The notes: generated by a model not told the origin, from the sequence alone. A DNA stretch of 64,000 nt from Opitutia bacterium (GCA_016217545.1 JACRHT010000012.1:310001-374000); one strand, 5' to 3'. Positions 42,914-52,370 are shown, numbered from the stretch's first letter. Numbers and translations: made by a program.

Positions 42914-43608
42914 TGGCCGAAATCGAAAAGACGGAGTTGAACCATTGTGCCGCCGGAATCCGGAACGGCGGGCTTCGTGGGATCGCGGCCCAGACGGAAT
43001 TCAATCAAGTTCGAAACACCGTCCTCATCCGGGTCGCCCGAAGCTGTCTGGGCGGTTCCGCCGAAGTATTGTTGTTCCCACTCGTCGGGCAGACCATCAG
43101 CATCCATATCCCCCGGATCGAGGGTAGCCGCCGGCGCGAAGCTGAACAAAAATTTCACCTGACCAATGTTCGCCGGGGCGTAGTTATTATCGTCCGATAC
43201 AGCAGACGACCAAGGGTATATCTGACCAGAAGCCAGAGGGGGGCCCTGGTAGCCAACCTCGGCAAGGCGATCATAGAATTTTTTCGCCAGTGCCTTTAGC
43301 TGGCCCTGACTAATCGCCGCGTAGTCGTTCCGAGAAATTCCCGTCGGCGCCGGTTGACTCCAAGAAGCCACGAGTGAGTTTAGTGTCGGCCCCGCGCCAC
43401 CCGTAAGCTTCGCGTTCATTTCAGCAACGGCCTGCTTTGCTATCTGTTTTACCTGCCCAAGATTGGCGGCGGCATAGTCGTTAGGAGATGTTCCCGTAGC
43501 CAGAACACCGCGTTCACTCCACCACGCAGGCGGAGCCGCTACCGTCGAGCCAGCGAACAAGGCGATCCCAACACCAGTAACGCAGGTCCGTAAAAAACGT
43601 GTAGGCAT
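42910..43608 (-). CDS. Secreted protein with DYAxxNxGQVK motifs and TSP3-like Ca2+ repeats
   Basis: A 232-residue protein with a signal peptide (residues 1-24, LFAGSTVAA). Three repeats carry SPNDYAAANLGQVKQIA, SRNDYAAISQGQLKALA and DNNYAPANIGQVKFL. The C-terminal part has Asp-rich calcium-binding-like loops DMDADGLPDEWEQQYFG and DPDEDGVSNLIEFRLG. The motif is common in Verrucomicrobia RHS partners; the role may be attaching or presenting the RHS protein at the surface. The stop overlaps the RHS start as ATGA, and the gene starts 10 bp after the beta-roll gene. Confidence 0.75.
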   Translation of the reverse strand: MPTRFLRTCVTGVGIALFAGSTVAAPPAWWSERGVLATGTSPNDYAAANLGQVKQIAKQAVAEMNAKLTGGAGPTLNSLVASWSQPAPTGISRNDYAAISQGQLKALAKKFYDRLAEVGYQGPPLASGQIYPWSSAVSDDNNYAPANIGQVKFLFSFAPAATLDPGDMDADGLPDEWEQQYFGGTAQTASGDPDEDGVSNLIEFRLGRDPTKPAVPDSGGTMVQLRLFDFGQ

Positions 43609-43618
43609 AGCGTGGGAC

Positions 43619-45559
43619 CTATTGTGGTTCAGACGTAAACTCCCCCATGGATAAATCTCCCTGGGGAGCGATGCGCACCGGCCCATCGAAGCGAGTCGCT
43701 CCGGTGACATGCAATTTGGCTGCCGGTGCAGGCGTGCCGATGCCAATCTTACCGTCGACACCGTAGATCCAGTTTCCAATCGACAGTTGATTGTCTGCGG
43801 TCGGCGATGGTAGCTGCGCGTTGTATCCAACTGCGATATTGAAGCTGCCAGTCGTGATCTGCGACCCGGCGTAAGTGCCAACTGCCGAGTTATTGGAGCC
43901 ACTGGTGTTGGCATTTAAAGCTTGGTGCCCGAAAGCTACGTTCGCGTTGCCGTTAATGTTCGAGCCGAGTGTCGACGATCCTGACAAATTTGAGGCTCCT
44001 ACGGCCGTGTTCAATTCACCGACTGTGTTCTGCTCCATGGCTGCGTTGCCAATGGCAAGATTCGCACTGCCGGTAGTATTATGGGACAATGCCCACAATC
44101 CCACCGCTTGATTCCATTTGTCGTCGCGAAAGAGGTTCATTCCGTTGATGCTACCGCTGAACCGAACGTTACCGACGACGTCCAATTTGACCGACGGAAG
44201 CGCCGTGCCGATGCCGACATTGCCGGCGAAGTAATTGTCGGCATCGGGATCGGAGGCGTAGAAGGAGAAGGGCTTGTTCGTCTGCGTGCCAGATGTGACG
44301 TCGCCAACGTAAACGCCGTAGGTGTCCGTGATCGTGCCTGAGTTGTAGACATTCTCAACGTCCACCCCCTTCGCGGTCGAGACGACGGACGAACTGCCTG
44401 CATTCTGTAAGCCCAAAACTGCTGCCGCCATATTGGTCGTGACCGATGTAGCGAGATCGCTGTTTCCGTTGAACGCCATGGAACGAGAGCCCCACAGGTT
44501 GGTCGCAACGCCGCTGGGCGAGTAATTTGCGGCCGTCGAAATTTGTCCCATGACTGAGCCCACCGGGCCACTGCCCGCGTGTGTTGAAATAGAGTAAACA
44601 CCGCGCAGGGTGCCAGCGGGCGACGAATAGCTAGCAGGAGTGCCGACATCCACCACCAAGCCACTGCGCGCTCCTCCGGAAGTCACTTCGTTTGCGACAA
44701 CCAGCCCCGCGACATGTGGCTTTGTAGTGTTTCGCACACTGGAATACGCGCGAATTTGAAACTGCGCGAAAATACTGGGAAAGGAACTTGTTGCTGCGAC
44801 AGTTGGAGATGCAAAGAAATCGAAAGCTCCGTTGTCGCTGGCGCCTGGTGTGCCGACGCCAAGCATCGCGCTCGAGGTGCTCGATATACGGACGTTACCC
44901 GCGACATCGACCTTCGCTCCCGGCGTTGCCGTGCCCACACCAAGGTTGCCGTTGATGATGACGTTGCCGCTGCCGCTGGGGCTTAGCGTGATGTTCTGAT
45001 CGGTGCCGCCGGCGTTGAGGGTCAGCCCGGTGCTACCACCAAAGACCGCGCCACTACTTACTGTGTAGTTCGTCGCCGTGAGCGCGCCGCCGACGGCCAC
45101 AGCGCCATTCGTCGCTAGTCCGGTGCCGTTTGCAGTCAAAGTGGCGCTGCCGAGACTGAGCGATTGTGCCGACGGATTCAGCGTGAGCGCGGCCGTGCTG
45201 CCGCTGTAAAGCGTGAGATTGTTTGAGGCATCAAGCCGCATCGCCGGCGCGACCGTGCCGGCATTATCGACCTCCCAGAGCCACGCCGACAAGCGGGTCA
45301 ACCTCCAGCCAGCGCCATCCGAGCCGGACGGGAGATAAAATGTCCCCACGCCGTAGTTGCCGGCGTTGTTGCCGAGCGTGAGGGTGTTGCCCTCGACGTC
45401 GAGATTGCCTCCGACGCTCGCATCTGCGGCAACCGAGGCCGAGCCCGTCACGGTGAGGTTTCCTGCGATCGTCTGATCCGCGATCAAAAGGCAGGGCGAA
45501 AGCGCTGCGAAGAGGGCGCAGGTATGCGCGCCGCGACGGAGAGAACTGGGGAATTTCAT
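43619..45559 (-). CDS. Secreted beta-roll/tail-fibre-like repeat protein
   Basis: A 646-residue protein with a signal peptide (about 1-27). Repetitive sequences dominate: NLTVTGSASVAADASVGGNL, SPSGSGNVIINGNLGVGTATPG, then IGTALPSVKLDVVGNVRFSG, and, near the C-terminus, YadA/trimeric-like NANVAFGHQALNANTSGSNNSAVG and SFNIAVGYNAQLPSPTA. These resemble phage tail-fibre or trimeric adhesin stems. The intramolecular chaperone (peptidase S74) domain often found with such repeats is not visible. As the first gene of the RHS operon it may be the surface partner or carrier. No Shine-Dalgarno is seen. Confidence 0.7.
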   Translation of the reverse strand: MKFPSSLRRGAHTCALFAALSPCLLIADQTIAGNLTVTGSASVAADASVGGNLDVEGNTLTLGNNAGNYGVGTFYLPSGSDGAGWRLTRLSAWLWEVDNAGTVAPAMRLDASNNLTLYSGSTAALTLNPSAQSLSLGSATLTANGTGLATNGAVAVGGALTATNYTVSSGAVFGGSTGLTLNAGGTDQNITLSPSGSGNVIINGNLGVGTATPGAKVDVAGNVRISSTSSAMLGVGTPGASDNGAFDFFASPTVAATSSFPSIFAQFQIRAYSSVRNTTKPHVAGLVVANEVTSGGARSGLVVDVGTPASYSSPAGTLRGVYSISTHAGSGPVGSVMGQISTAANYSPSGVATNLWGSRSMAFNGNSDLATSVTTNMAAAVLGLQNAGSSSVVSTAKGVDVENVYNSGTITDTYGVYVGDVTSGTQTNKPFSFYASDPDADNYFAGNVGIGTALPSVKLDVVGNVRFSGSINGMNLFRDDKWNQAVGLWALSHNTTGSANLAIGNAAMEQNTVGELNTAVGASNLSGSSTLGSNINGNANVAFGHQALNANTSGSNNSAVGTYAGSQITTGSFNIAVGYNAQLPSPTADNQLSIGNWIYGVDGKIGIGTPAPAAKLHVTGATRFDGPVRIAPQGDLSMGEFTSEPQ

Positions 45560-46304
45560 GGCGAAAGGAGTGTATCAATCGCGCAGGCCGGCGTAACCGA
45601 TGAGCCACGAACGTCCCGCACGATTTGCCGCAGGATCGCAGGGCCCATACTGCATTCCTCGGATTATTTGAAGTTGAGATCAACTCACCGGGTGGAGCGA
45701 TGAACTTCTCAAGACACATGTTTCGAAGAGCATCTCTTTCAAGTCAACCGCTCGTTGCTGAGGCTGTTTACCTATCGCCGCTCTATGAGCTCAAGTGAGC
45801 ACTCGCTCCCCTGCCTCTGAGGGGCGAAACGTTCAACATCCACTGATAGCCGCTCAGGTCAAACCCAGGAGAAAAAGTATCTTGATTGACCGTCGCCTCC
45901 GTAAGCCGCCTGTGGCGGAAAACTATTTCCCTCTTTCCGCTGACTATATTGTAGATCTGTTGCCGAGTGGCTCTCCGCTTTAGTCTCAGGGTTGATCCCG
46001 GCTCTCCGACGCTTGCTGCGCGAATTGCTCACAGCGGCGACCTGCTACCCAATCTCCATTATAGTAAGAGAATTGGTCTCAGGACGGGCGGCACGGAATG
46101 CCGGCGCCCGGGAGACGAATTTCTGTCAGCCGCGATATCGCTCCTCACTCGACCGCTCAATCCTTCAAAACGACACGTGCGGCGGGACACGGCACGGCGG
46201 CCTTTCGCCGCTTTTGGTGGCCTGCCAGCCCGGCGCAATCGAGGCGAAATCGATGTTTCATCCGGGGGAATTGTGCCTCATGGTCGGACGCGGCCCCCTG
46301 TAGA
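45560..46304. other. Long intergenic region; promoter area of the RHS operon and of the sensor kinase
   Basis: This 745-bp gap is AT-richer than its surroundings. Present are GTTGAGATCAAC (about 45673-45684, short inverted repeat) and TATA-rich stretches (GACTATATTGTAG, CATTATAGTAAG) near 45945 and 46060, but no reliable -35/-10 pair. A 62-codon open frame at 45795 has no support. No mobile-element end is recognised; this is the far boundary of the island. Confidence 0.3.
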
Positions 46305-49300
46305 ATGCAGATAATACCCCGGCTCCTTGGGCACGGCTTCCGTTCCCGGATGACCTTCGCCGTGCAGCTGTTGCTGATGGCGAGTTTCGCAGCCGCCGGT
46401 CTTGTCACCTACTACTTCGGACGGCGCGCCGAGGAAGCCCATGTTTCCACCATCGCGCGCCAATCGCTCGCGCGCGCCTCGGCGCGACTCACCGGCATCA
46501 CCAGCGTCGCGGTCTCGCAACACGAGGTGCTGACGCGGACGCTCCAAGCCAACGACGGCCAGACACCGCTCCCGGAAGTGCTCAATCTGCTCGCGCCGAC
46601 CTTCGTCGCGCGGCCCACGCTGGCCTACGTCGGCATCGCCCGCGCCGAGAACGGCGAATACGCGATGCTCGAGCGCCGCTCCGGCGGCGCCACGCTCCGG
46701 CACTACCTCGTCCGCGCCGACGGCCACCGCGAGATCCACGTCTACGAACCCGACGCCGCCGGCCGCATGCACTTCCAGCGCGCGCTGTCGTGGAACGGCT
46801 ACGACCCGCGGACCCGCCCCTTCTACACCGAGGCCGTCGCCGCCGGCCGGCCGGTGTGGACGGACAGCTACGTTTTCCGCGATAACGACAACCAGCCCGC
46901 CACACTGGGCGCGACGCTGGCCGCGCCGTGGCGCGACGCGAGCGGCCGCCTCGTCGGCGTGACCGACGTGGACTTCGACACGCACTCGCTGTCGGTCTTC
47001 ATGCAGGAGCTGCAACGCGAGTTGCCCGGCCGCATCTTCGTCATCGAAAACCGGCGCGACGGCACCTTCCGCGCAGTCGCGCACTCCGACTTCGTCTCCC
47101 GCGTCGACCTCCGCGCCGAGGATTTCCAACGCGAACCCGCCGTGCCCATCGTCGCCGAGTGGCTCCGTCGCGCCGGAGCCGCGCAGCGCCCGCCCGAGGG
47201 CCTGCTCCACTTCCAGCTGAAAGGCGAAGACTACGTCGCGGACGTCGACCGGGTGCGCGGCGACAACGCGCCGCCGTGGTTCGTCGCGGTCGTGATGCCG
47301 CGCGCCGCAGTCGTCGCGGATCTGGAATTTCAGCTGAGGCTCTCCTGGATCACGCTCGGGCTGCTCGCCGTCGCAGCCGTTTTCGGCGTGCGCCTCGTCA
47401 CCCGCTCGCTCGCCTCCCCGCTCGCGCGGCTGACCGGCGAAGTGGCGAGCCTCGAACCCAGCCTCGCGCGCGATCGTCCCGCGAGCGAGCAAGGCCCCGA
47501 GGAAATCGTGCGGCTCGCCCGCGCCTTCAACGATCTCGCCGCCCGCGTGCGCACGCGCCAGACGGAGCTGGCCGCCGCGCGCGAGACCGCCGAGGAGAAC
47601 GCCGCGCGCCTCCGCCGCGCCAACCGCGCCCTCCGGCAAATCGCGCAGGCGATCGCGGGCCGCGACCACACCGAGGTCTGGCGCGAGAGCGTGCGCGCCT
47701 GCGCCGAGGCGCTCGACATCTCGCGCACCGCGATCTGGTTTCGCGAGCCCGGCAGCCGCGACCTGCGGCTCCTCGCCATGTGGGATTCCGACGCGCAGAA
47801 GTTCATCGACAACATCGTCGTCGATATCGAGGCGCATCCGGAATACTGGCTCGCGCTCCAGCGCGATGGACGGGTCGCGACCAACGACGCCGCGTGCGAC
47901 GTGCGCACCGCGCGGCTGCATCGCGAATGGCTCAAGCACCTGCCGCACGTGGCGCTGTTCGATTCCGCGATTCGCGTGCAGGGCGAGATCGTGGGCGTGT
48001 TCTCGTTCCACCACCTGCATCCCGGGCGGCAGTGGAGCAACGAGGATGAGGTCCTGGTGCTGGGCGCGGCCGATCTGGTCGCGCTCGAATTGGAGCGTTC
48101 CGGCCGGCGCGCGATCGAGGCGAGCGAGGCCGCGCGCGCGCAGCGTCTCGCGCGCCAGCACCGCGCGCTCTCCCGCGCCGCCTTCTGCCCGGAGCTGCGC
48201 GGCGGGCAACTCGACGGCGCGTTCCGCGAATTGTGCCTCGTCAGCACCGAGGCGCTGGATGTGGTGCGGGCCAGCGTGTGGCTCGTGCGTCCGGGCGAGA
48301 ACCGGCTCTGGCTGATGAACGAGCACGACATCGTGCGCGGCGGACACTCGCAGGGCGCGCAGATCGAACTCGCGCAGATCGCCGGCTACTGGTCCGCGCT
48401 CGCCACCGGGCGGCGCGTGGCGGCGGCGGATGCGCTGCGCGACCCGCGCACGGCGGAGCTCGTCGCCAGCCGGCTGCAGCCGCGCGGCGTGGCGGCGCTG
48501 CTCGACGCGGGCATTTTCTCGCGCGGCGAGCTGGTGGGCGTGGTGTGCTTCGAACACGCGACCGCCACGCGCGTGTGGGAGCCGGAGGAGGAAATCTTTG
48601 CCTCGGCGATCGCCGACCTCGCCGCGCTGGCGCTCGAGGCTTCCGCGCGGCAGCTCGCCGAGGACGAGATGGAGCGCTCCCGGCGCCGCCTCCAGCTGCT
48701 CATCGACGGCACGCCGCTGGCCGCCATCGACTGGAATCGCCAGCTGCGCATCATCGGCTGGAACCCAGCCGCCGAACGCATGTTCGGCCGCACGCGCGCC
48801 GAAGTCCTCGGCTTGGACGGTTTCTGGATGGTTTCGGAACAGGACCGCGCGCGACTCAGCGGCGCGTGGCGCGAATTGCTCGCCGGCCGCGCCTACTTCG
48901 TGACCCGTTTCGAAAACCGCCGCGCCGACGGCGAGACCGTGATCTGCGACTGGCACAACACGCTGCTGCGCGACGTCGACGGCGAGGTCATGGGCGTCAC
49001 CTCGCTGGTCGAGGACGTCACCGATCGCGTCCGCGCGGAGGAACAGATTCGCCAGCTCAACGCCAGCCTCGAGGCGCGGGTCGCCGCCCGCACCGCCGAA
49101 CTGGCCGCAGCCAACGACAAGCTCAAGGAGCTCGACCGCCTCAAATCGGAGTTCCTCGCCACCATGAGCCACGAGCTGCGCACGCCGCTGAACTCCATCA
49201 TCGGCTTCACCGGCATCCTGAAGGAAGGCATGGCCGGCCCCGTGAACGACGAGCAGCGCAAACAGCTCGCGCTCGTCTACGGTTCCGCGCGCCACCTCCT

Positions 49301-49862
49301 CTCGCTCATCAACGACCTGCTCGACCTCTCGCGCATCGAGGCGGGCCGGCTCCAGCTCGAGGCGAAGGAGTTCGCCGCCGGCGCCGTCCTGCGCGAATGC
49401 GTCGAATCGCTCGCGCCCATGGTGCGGCTGAAGGCGCTCGAGTGCCGCGTCGACGATCGCGCGCCCGGGCTCGTGCTGCGCAGCGACCGGAAGCGTTTCC
49501 TCCAGATCGTGATGAACCTCGCCAACAACGCGGTGAAGTTCACCGATCGCGGCAGCGTCGTGATCGAGATCGAGCGCGCCGGCGACAACGCGCTGCTGCG
49601 CGTGACCGACACCGGCCCCGGCATCGACGCCGAGGCGCAGGCGCGGTTGTTCCGGGCGTTCAGCCAGCTCGACGGCTCCGCGCGCCGCCACCACGAGGGC
49701 ACCGGCCTCGGCCTCTACCTCTGCCGCAAACTCGCGCACCTGCTCGGCGGCGAAATCGGCGTGGAGAGCGAAGTCGGCCGCGGCTCCTCGTTCTGGGTGC
49801 GGCTCCCGCTGGTGGCGCCCTTCGCCGGCCGCACCGACAACAGCATTCCCCCATGGTCGTGA
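46305..49862 (+). CDS. Multi-domain membrane sensor histidine kinase
   Basis: A 1185-residue kinase. Two membrane helices (about 16-36 and 343-363) bracket a large extracytoplasmic sensor domain of the Cache type (YDPRTRPFYTEAV and PVWTDSYVF). Next come HAMP (about 365-415), two GAF-like domains (about 430-780), a PAS domain (about 800-900), then HisKA with the phospho-acceptor H956 in TMSHELRTPLNSIIGF and HATPase_c with NLANNAVKFTDRG, DTGPGI and GTGLGLYL. The ATG at 46305 (or 46350) is chosen; a longer frame in the AT-rich gap is not supported. It is the first gene of a three-gene relay. Confidence 0.88.
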   Translation: MQIIPRLLGHGFRSRMTFAVQLLLMASFAAAGLVTYYFGRRAEEAHVSTIARQSLARASARLTGITSVAVSQHEVLTRTLQANDGQTPLPEVLNLLAPTFVARPTLAYVGIARAENGEYAMLERRSGGATLRHYLVRADGHREIHVYEPDAAGRMHFQRALSWNGYDPRTRPFYTEAVAAGRPVWTDSYVFRDNDNQPATLGATLAAPWRDASGRLVGVTDVDFDTHSLSVFMQELQRELPGRIFVIENRRDGTFRAVAHSDFVSRVDLRAEDFQREPAVPIVAEWLRRAGAAQRPPEGLLHFQLKGEDYVADVDRVRGDNAPPWFVAVVMPRAAVVADLEFQLRLSWITLGLLAVAAVFGVRLVTRSLASPLARLTGEVASLEPSLARDRPASEQGPEEIVRLARAFNDLAARVRTRQTELAAARETAEENAARLRRANRALRQIAQAIAGRDHTEVWRESVRACAEALDISRTAIWFREPGSRDLRLLAMWDSDAQKFIDNIVVDIEAHPEYWLALQRDGRVATNDAACDVRTARLHREWLKHLPHVALFDSAIRVQGEIVGVFSFHHLHPGRQWSNEDEVLVLGAADLVALELERSGRRAIEASEAARAQRLARQHRALSRAAFCPELRGGQLDGAFRELCLVSTEALDVVRASVWLVRPGENRLWLMNEHDIVRGGHSQGAQIELAQIAGYWSALATGRRVAAADALRDPRTAELVASRLQPRGVAALLDAGIFSRGELVGVVCFEHATATRVWEPEEEIFASAIADLAALALEASARQLAEDEMERSRRRLQLLIDGTPLAAIDWNRQLRIIGWNPAAERMFGRTRAEVLGLDGFWMVSEQDRARLSGAWRELLAGRAYFVTRFENRRADGETVICDWHNTLLRDVDGEVMGVTSLVEDVTDRVRAEEQIRQLNASLEARVAARTAELAAANDKLKELDRLKSEFLATMSHELRTPLNSIIGFTGILKEGMAGPVNDEQRKQLALVYGSARHLLSLINDLLDLSRIEAGRLQLEAKEFAAGAVLRECVESLAPMVRLKALECRVDDRAPGLVLRSDRKRFLQIVMNLANNAVKFTDRGSVVIEIERAGDNALLRVTDTGPGIDAEAQARLFRAFSQLDGSARRHHEGTGLGLYLCRKLAHLLGGEIGVESEVGRGSSFWVRLPLVAPFAGRTDNSIPPWS

Positions 49863-50236
49863 AACCCCGCGTGCTCCTCGTCGAAGACAACCCCGCGAAC
49901 GTCTACCTCGCGACGTTCCTGCTGGAGCAACACGGCTTCCTCGTCGACCTCGCCCGCAACGGCGTCGAGTGCCTCGCGCGCGTGCGCGCCGGTCCGCCGC
50001 CCGCCGTCGTGCTCATGGATCTGCAGATGCCGATCATGGATGGCTACGAGACCGCGCGCGAACTGCTCGCCGATCCGGAGACCGCCCGCCTGCCGCTCGT
50101 CGCCGTGACTGCCTACGCCATGGCCGGCGACCGCGAGAAGGCCCTCGCGATCGGCTTCCGCGATTACATCGAGAAACCTTTCGACCCGCTCACCTTCGCG
50201 GCGCGCGTCGCGACTCACCTGCCCTCCCCCGCATGA
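49853..50236 (+). CDS. Stand-alone receiver (CheY-like) response regulator
   Basis: A 127-residue REC domain with EDN (11-13) and phospho-acceptor D56 in VVLMDLQMPIMDGYE, followed by the conserved Lys-Pro of YIEKPF. No output domain. It overlaps the upstream kinase gene by 10 bp and the next gene by ATGA, so all three are coupled. It probably shuttles phosphoryl groups between the two kinases. Confidence 0.9.
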   Translation: MVVKPRVLLVEDNPANVYLATFLLEQHGFLVDLARNGVECLARVRAGPPPAVVLMDLQMPIMDGYETARELLADPETARLPLVAVTAYAMAGDREKALAIGFRDYIEKPFDPLTFAARVATHLPSPA

Positions 50237-52308
50237 AAATCCTCATCGCCGACGACCTGGCCCAGAACCGCTACATGCTCGAGCAACTGCTCACGGCATC
50301 GGGGCATCGCTGCGTATCCGTCGCGAACGGACGCGATGGACTCGAACGCCTGCGCGCGGAGGGCTTCGACGTCGTCGTCTCCGACATCCTCATGCCGGTG
50401 ATGGATGGCTTCCAGTTCTGCCGCGAAGTGAAGTCCGACACCGCGCTGCGCGCCGTGCCGTTCCTTTTCTACACCGCGACCTACACCGGGCCGGCCGACA
50501 TCGAGTTCGGCCTGCAACTCGGCGCCGCCGCCTACCTCATCAAGCCCGCCGAACCCGAGGCGATCCTCGCGGCGTTGAACAACCTCGCCGCGCCCGCCAC
50601 CACCCCGCCGCCCCCGGCCGATCCCGCCGACTATCTCGCGCAATACAACGCCCGCCTCGTGCAGAAACTCGAGAGCAAGATGCACGAGCTCGAGCGCGCC
50701 AACGCCGAGCTGCTCCGCACCAACCTCGCGCTCAGCGAGGAAGTCGGCCGCCGCCGCGCCGCCGAGCGCAGCGCCCGCGCCGCGTCCGCATTGCAGCACG
50801 CCACGCTCGAAAGCACGGCGGACGGCATCCTCGCCGTCGACGCCCGCGGTCGCATCGTCGCGTGGAACCGGAGCTTCGCCGAACTGTGGGGATTGCCCGC
50901 CACGGAGCTGCCGACCACGTCGTTCTCCTCGCTCGTGGCGAGCTTGTGCGCGCAAGCCGCCGACCCGGGCGCCTGCGCGCTGGCCTGGCGCGAACGCGCC
51001 AGCGGCGGCGATTCCGCGGGCCCGGAAACGATCTGGCTCGCCGACGGCCGCGTCTTCGAACGGCTCTCCCGTCCGCTCGCCGGCGACGACGCCGGCCCGG
51101 GACGCGTGTGGACGTTCCGCGACGTCACCGAGCGGCATCAGGCCGAGGCGCACGGGCGCGCCCTCCAGTCGCAGCTGTTCGAACTCCAGAAAATGGAGTC
51201 GCTCGGCGTCCTCGCCGGCGGCGTGGCGCACGACTTCAACAACATCCTGACCGCGATCATCGGCCAGACGTCCCTCGCCCTCTCGCAGCTCGACCAGCCG
51301 CAGCAGGCCCAGCCGGCGCTCGCCGCCGTGCTGAAAGCGAGTGAGCGCGCCACGGATCTCGTGCGCCAGATCCTCGCCTTCTCGCGTCGGCAGGAACCGA
51401 TCCGACAGGTCTTCGCGGTCACCGACATCGTCACCGACGCGCTGAAGCTCGCCGGTCCCACGCTTCCCGCCGGCATCCAGCTCTCCGTCGATCTCGCGCC
51501 CGACGTCCCCGACGTGCGCGTCGACGCCACGCAGATGCACCAGGTGCTGATGAACCTCGTCACGAACGCCAACCACGCGATGAAGGGCCAGGGGCAAATC
51601 CGCGTGACCGCGCGGCGCGCGACGGTGGCGGAGGATTCCGCGGTGGAGGTCCGGCCCGGTTGCTACGCGATCCTGTCGGTCGGCGACACGGGGCCGGGCA
51701 TCGAACCGCGCCTGCAGCGCCGGATCTTCGAACCGTTTTTCACCACCAAGCCCGCCGGCCAGGGCACCGGCCTCGGCCTCGCGGTCGTGCACGGCATCGT
51801 CACGAGCTACGGCGGTCACGTCGAAGTGCGCAGCTCGCCGGGCGCGGGCGCGGAGTTCCTCCTCTACTTGCCGGCCGCGGATTGCGACGCGAAGGAACTC
51901 AAACCCGCGCCCGCGGGCGCGTTGCTGCTCGGCGCGGGGCAGACGATCCTCGTCGCGGAAGACGATCGGCAGGTCCGCGACCTCGTCGAGGCCGTGCTCG
52001 TGAAAATCGGCTACCATCCCGTGGTGTGCCCGTCCGCCGAGGCGGCGCTGCTGAAATTCTCCACCGCCCCCGGGACCTTTGCCGCGCTGCTGACGGATCT
52101 CTCGATGGGCGGCATGAGCGGCATCTCGCTCGCGCGCAAAGTGCGCCAGCAACGCCCGCGCCTGCCGGTCGTGCTCATGACCGGCTACCTGTCATTCGAG
52201 GAATTCGACGAGGAGCAGCCCGACAAGGATTTCGAGCTGCTCATGAAGCCGTGCTCGCCGCAATCGCTCAGCGTCGCGCTGGCCCGCGCGCTGCAGGCCG
52301 CGCCGTAG
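50233..52308 (+). CDS. Hybrid histidine kinase, REC-PAS-HisKA-HATPase-REC
   Basis: A 691-residue cytoplasmic kinase with no signal or membrane helix. The N-terminal receiver has D51 (VVVSDILMPVMDG); then a coiled coil (LVQKLESKMHELERANAELL) and a PAS domain at about 190-300. HisKA carries H333 in GGVAHDFNNILTAIIG, the NtrB/group-4 type with H-D-F-N-N. HATPase: NLVTNANHAM, DTGPGI, GTGLGLAVVHGI. The C-terminal receiver has D622 in LLTDLSMGGMSG. With the two upstream genes it forms a phosphorelay without DNA-binding output; the final target is elsewhere. Confidence 0.9.
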   Translation: MKILIADDLAQNRYMLEQLLTASGHRCVSVANGRDGLERLRAEGFDVVVSDILMPVMDGFQFCREVKSDTALRAVPFLFYTATYTGPADIEFGLQLGAAAYLIKPAEPEAILAALNNLAAPATTPPPPADPADYLAQYNARLVQKLESKMHELERANAELLRTNLALSEEVGRRRAAERSARAASALQHATLESTADGILAVDARGRIVAWNRSFAELWGLPATELPTTSFSSLVASLCAQAADPGACALAWRERASGGDSAGPETIWLADGRVFERLSRPLAGDDAGPGRVWTFRDVTERHQAEAHGRALQSQLFELQKMESLGVLAGGVAHDFNNILTAIIGQTSLALSQLDQPQQAQPALAAVLKASERATDLVRQILAFSRRQEPIRQVFAVTDIVTDALKLAGPTLPAGIQLSVDLAPDVPDVRVDATQMHQVLMNLVTNANHAMKGQGQIRVTARRATVAEDSAVEVRPGCYAILSVGDTGPGIEPRLQRRIFEPFFTTKPAGQGTGLGLAVVHGIVTSYGGHVEVRSSPGAGAEFLLYLPAADCDAKELKPAPAGALLLGAGQTILVAEDDRQVRDLVEAVLVKIGYHPVVCPSAEAALLKFSTAPGTFAALLTDLSMGGMSGISLARKVRQQRPRLPVVLMTGYLSFEEFDEEQPDKDFELLMKPCSPQSLSVALARALQAAP

Positions 52309-52370
52309 GATGAACGGGAATTCATTTCGCGTTCAAACGACGTTCATTTCATCCGGCTAGGTTTCCCGGG
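52309..52370 (+). promoter_or_regulatory. Three 11-bp direct repeats upstream of yceI operon
   Basis: TTCATTTCGCG (52321), TTCAAACGACG (52332) and TTCATTTCATC (52343) are spaced exactly 11 bp, as in OmpR/PhoB-type operators. The last repeat ends at 52353; a TAGGTT (52358-52363) follows, and the yceI ATG is at 52371. The operon encodes an OmpR-family regulator, so autoregulation is a plausible inference. Confidence 0.5.

Noticed and set aside
45795-45983. 62-codon open frame in the gap before the sensor kinase
   Set aside because: No family, no coupling, no conserved start context, and AT-rich non-coding neighbours.
32491-46304. A second copy of the ssrA 3' end marking the far end of the island
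   Set aside because: Reading through to 46.3 kb I found no match to CCCTCACCTCCACCA; the far attachment site is lost or outside.
46278-49739. Open frame of about 1150 codons on the minus strand opposite the sensor kinase
   Set aside because: Same reason: the plus-strand protein has all kinase motifs and the reverse frame has none.
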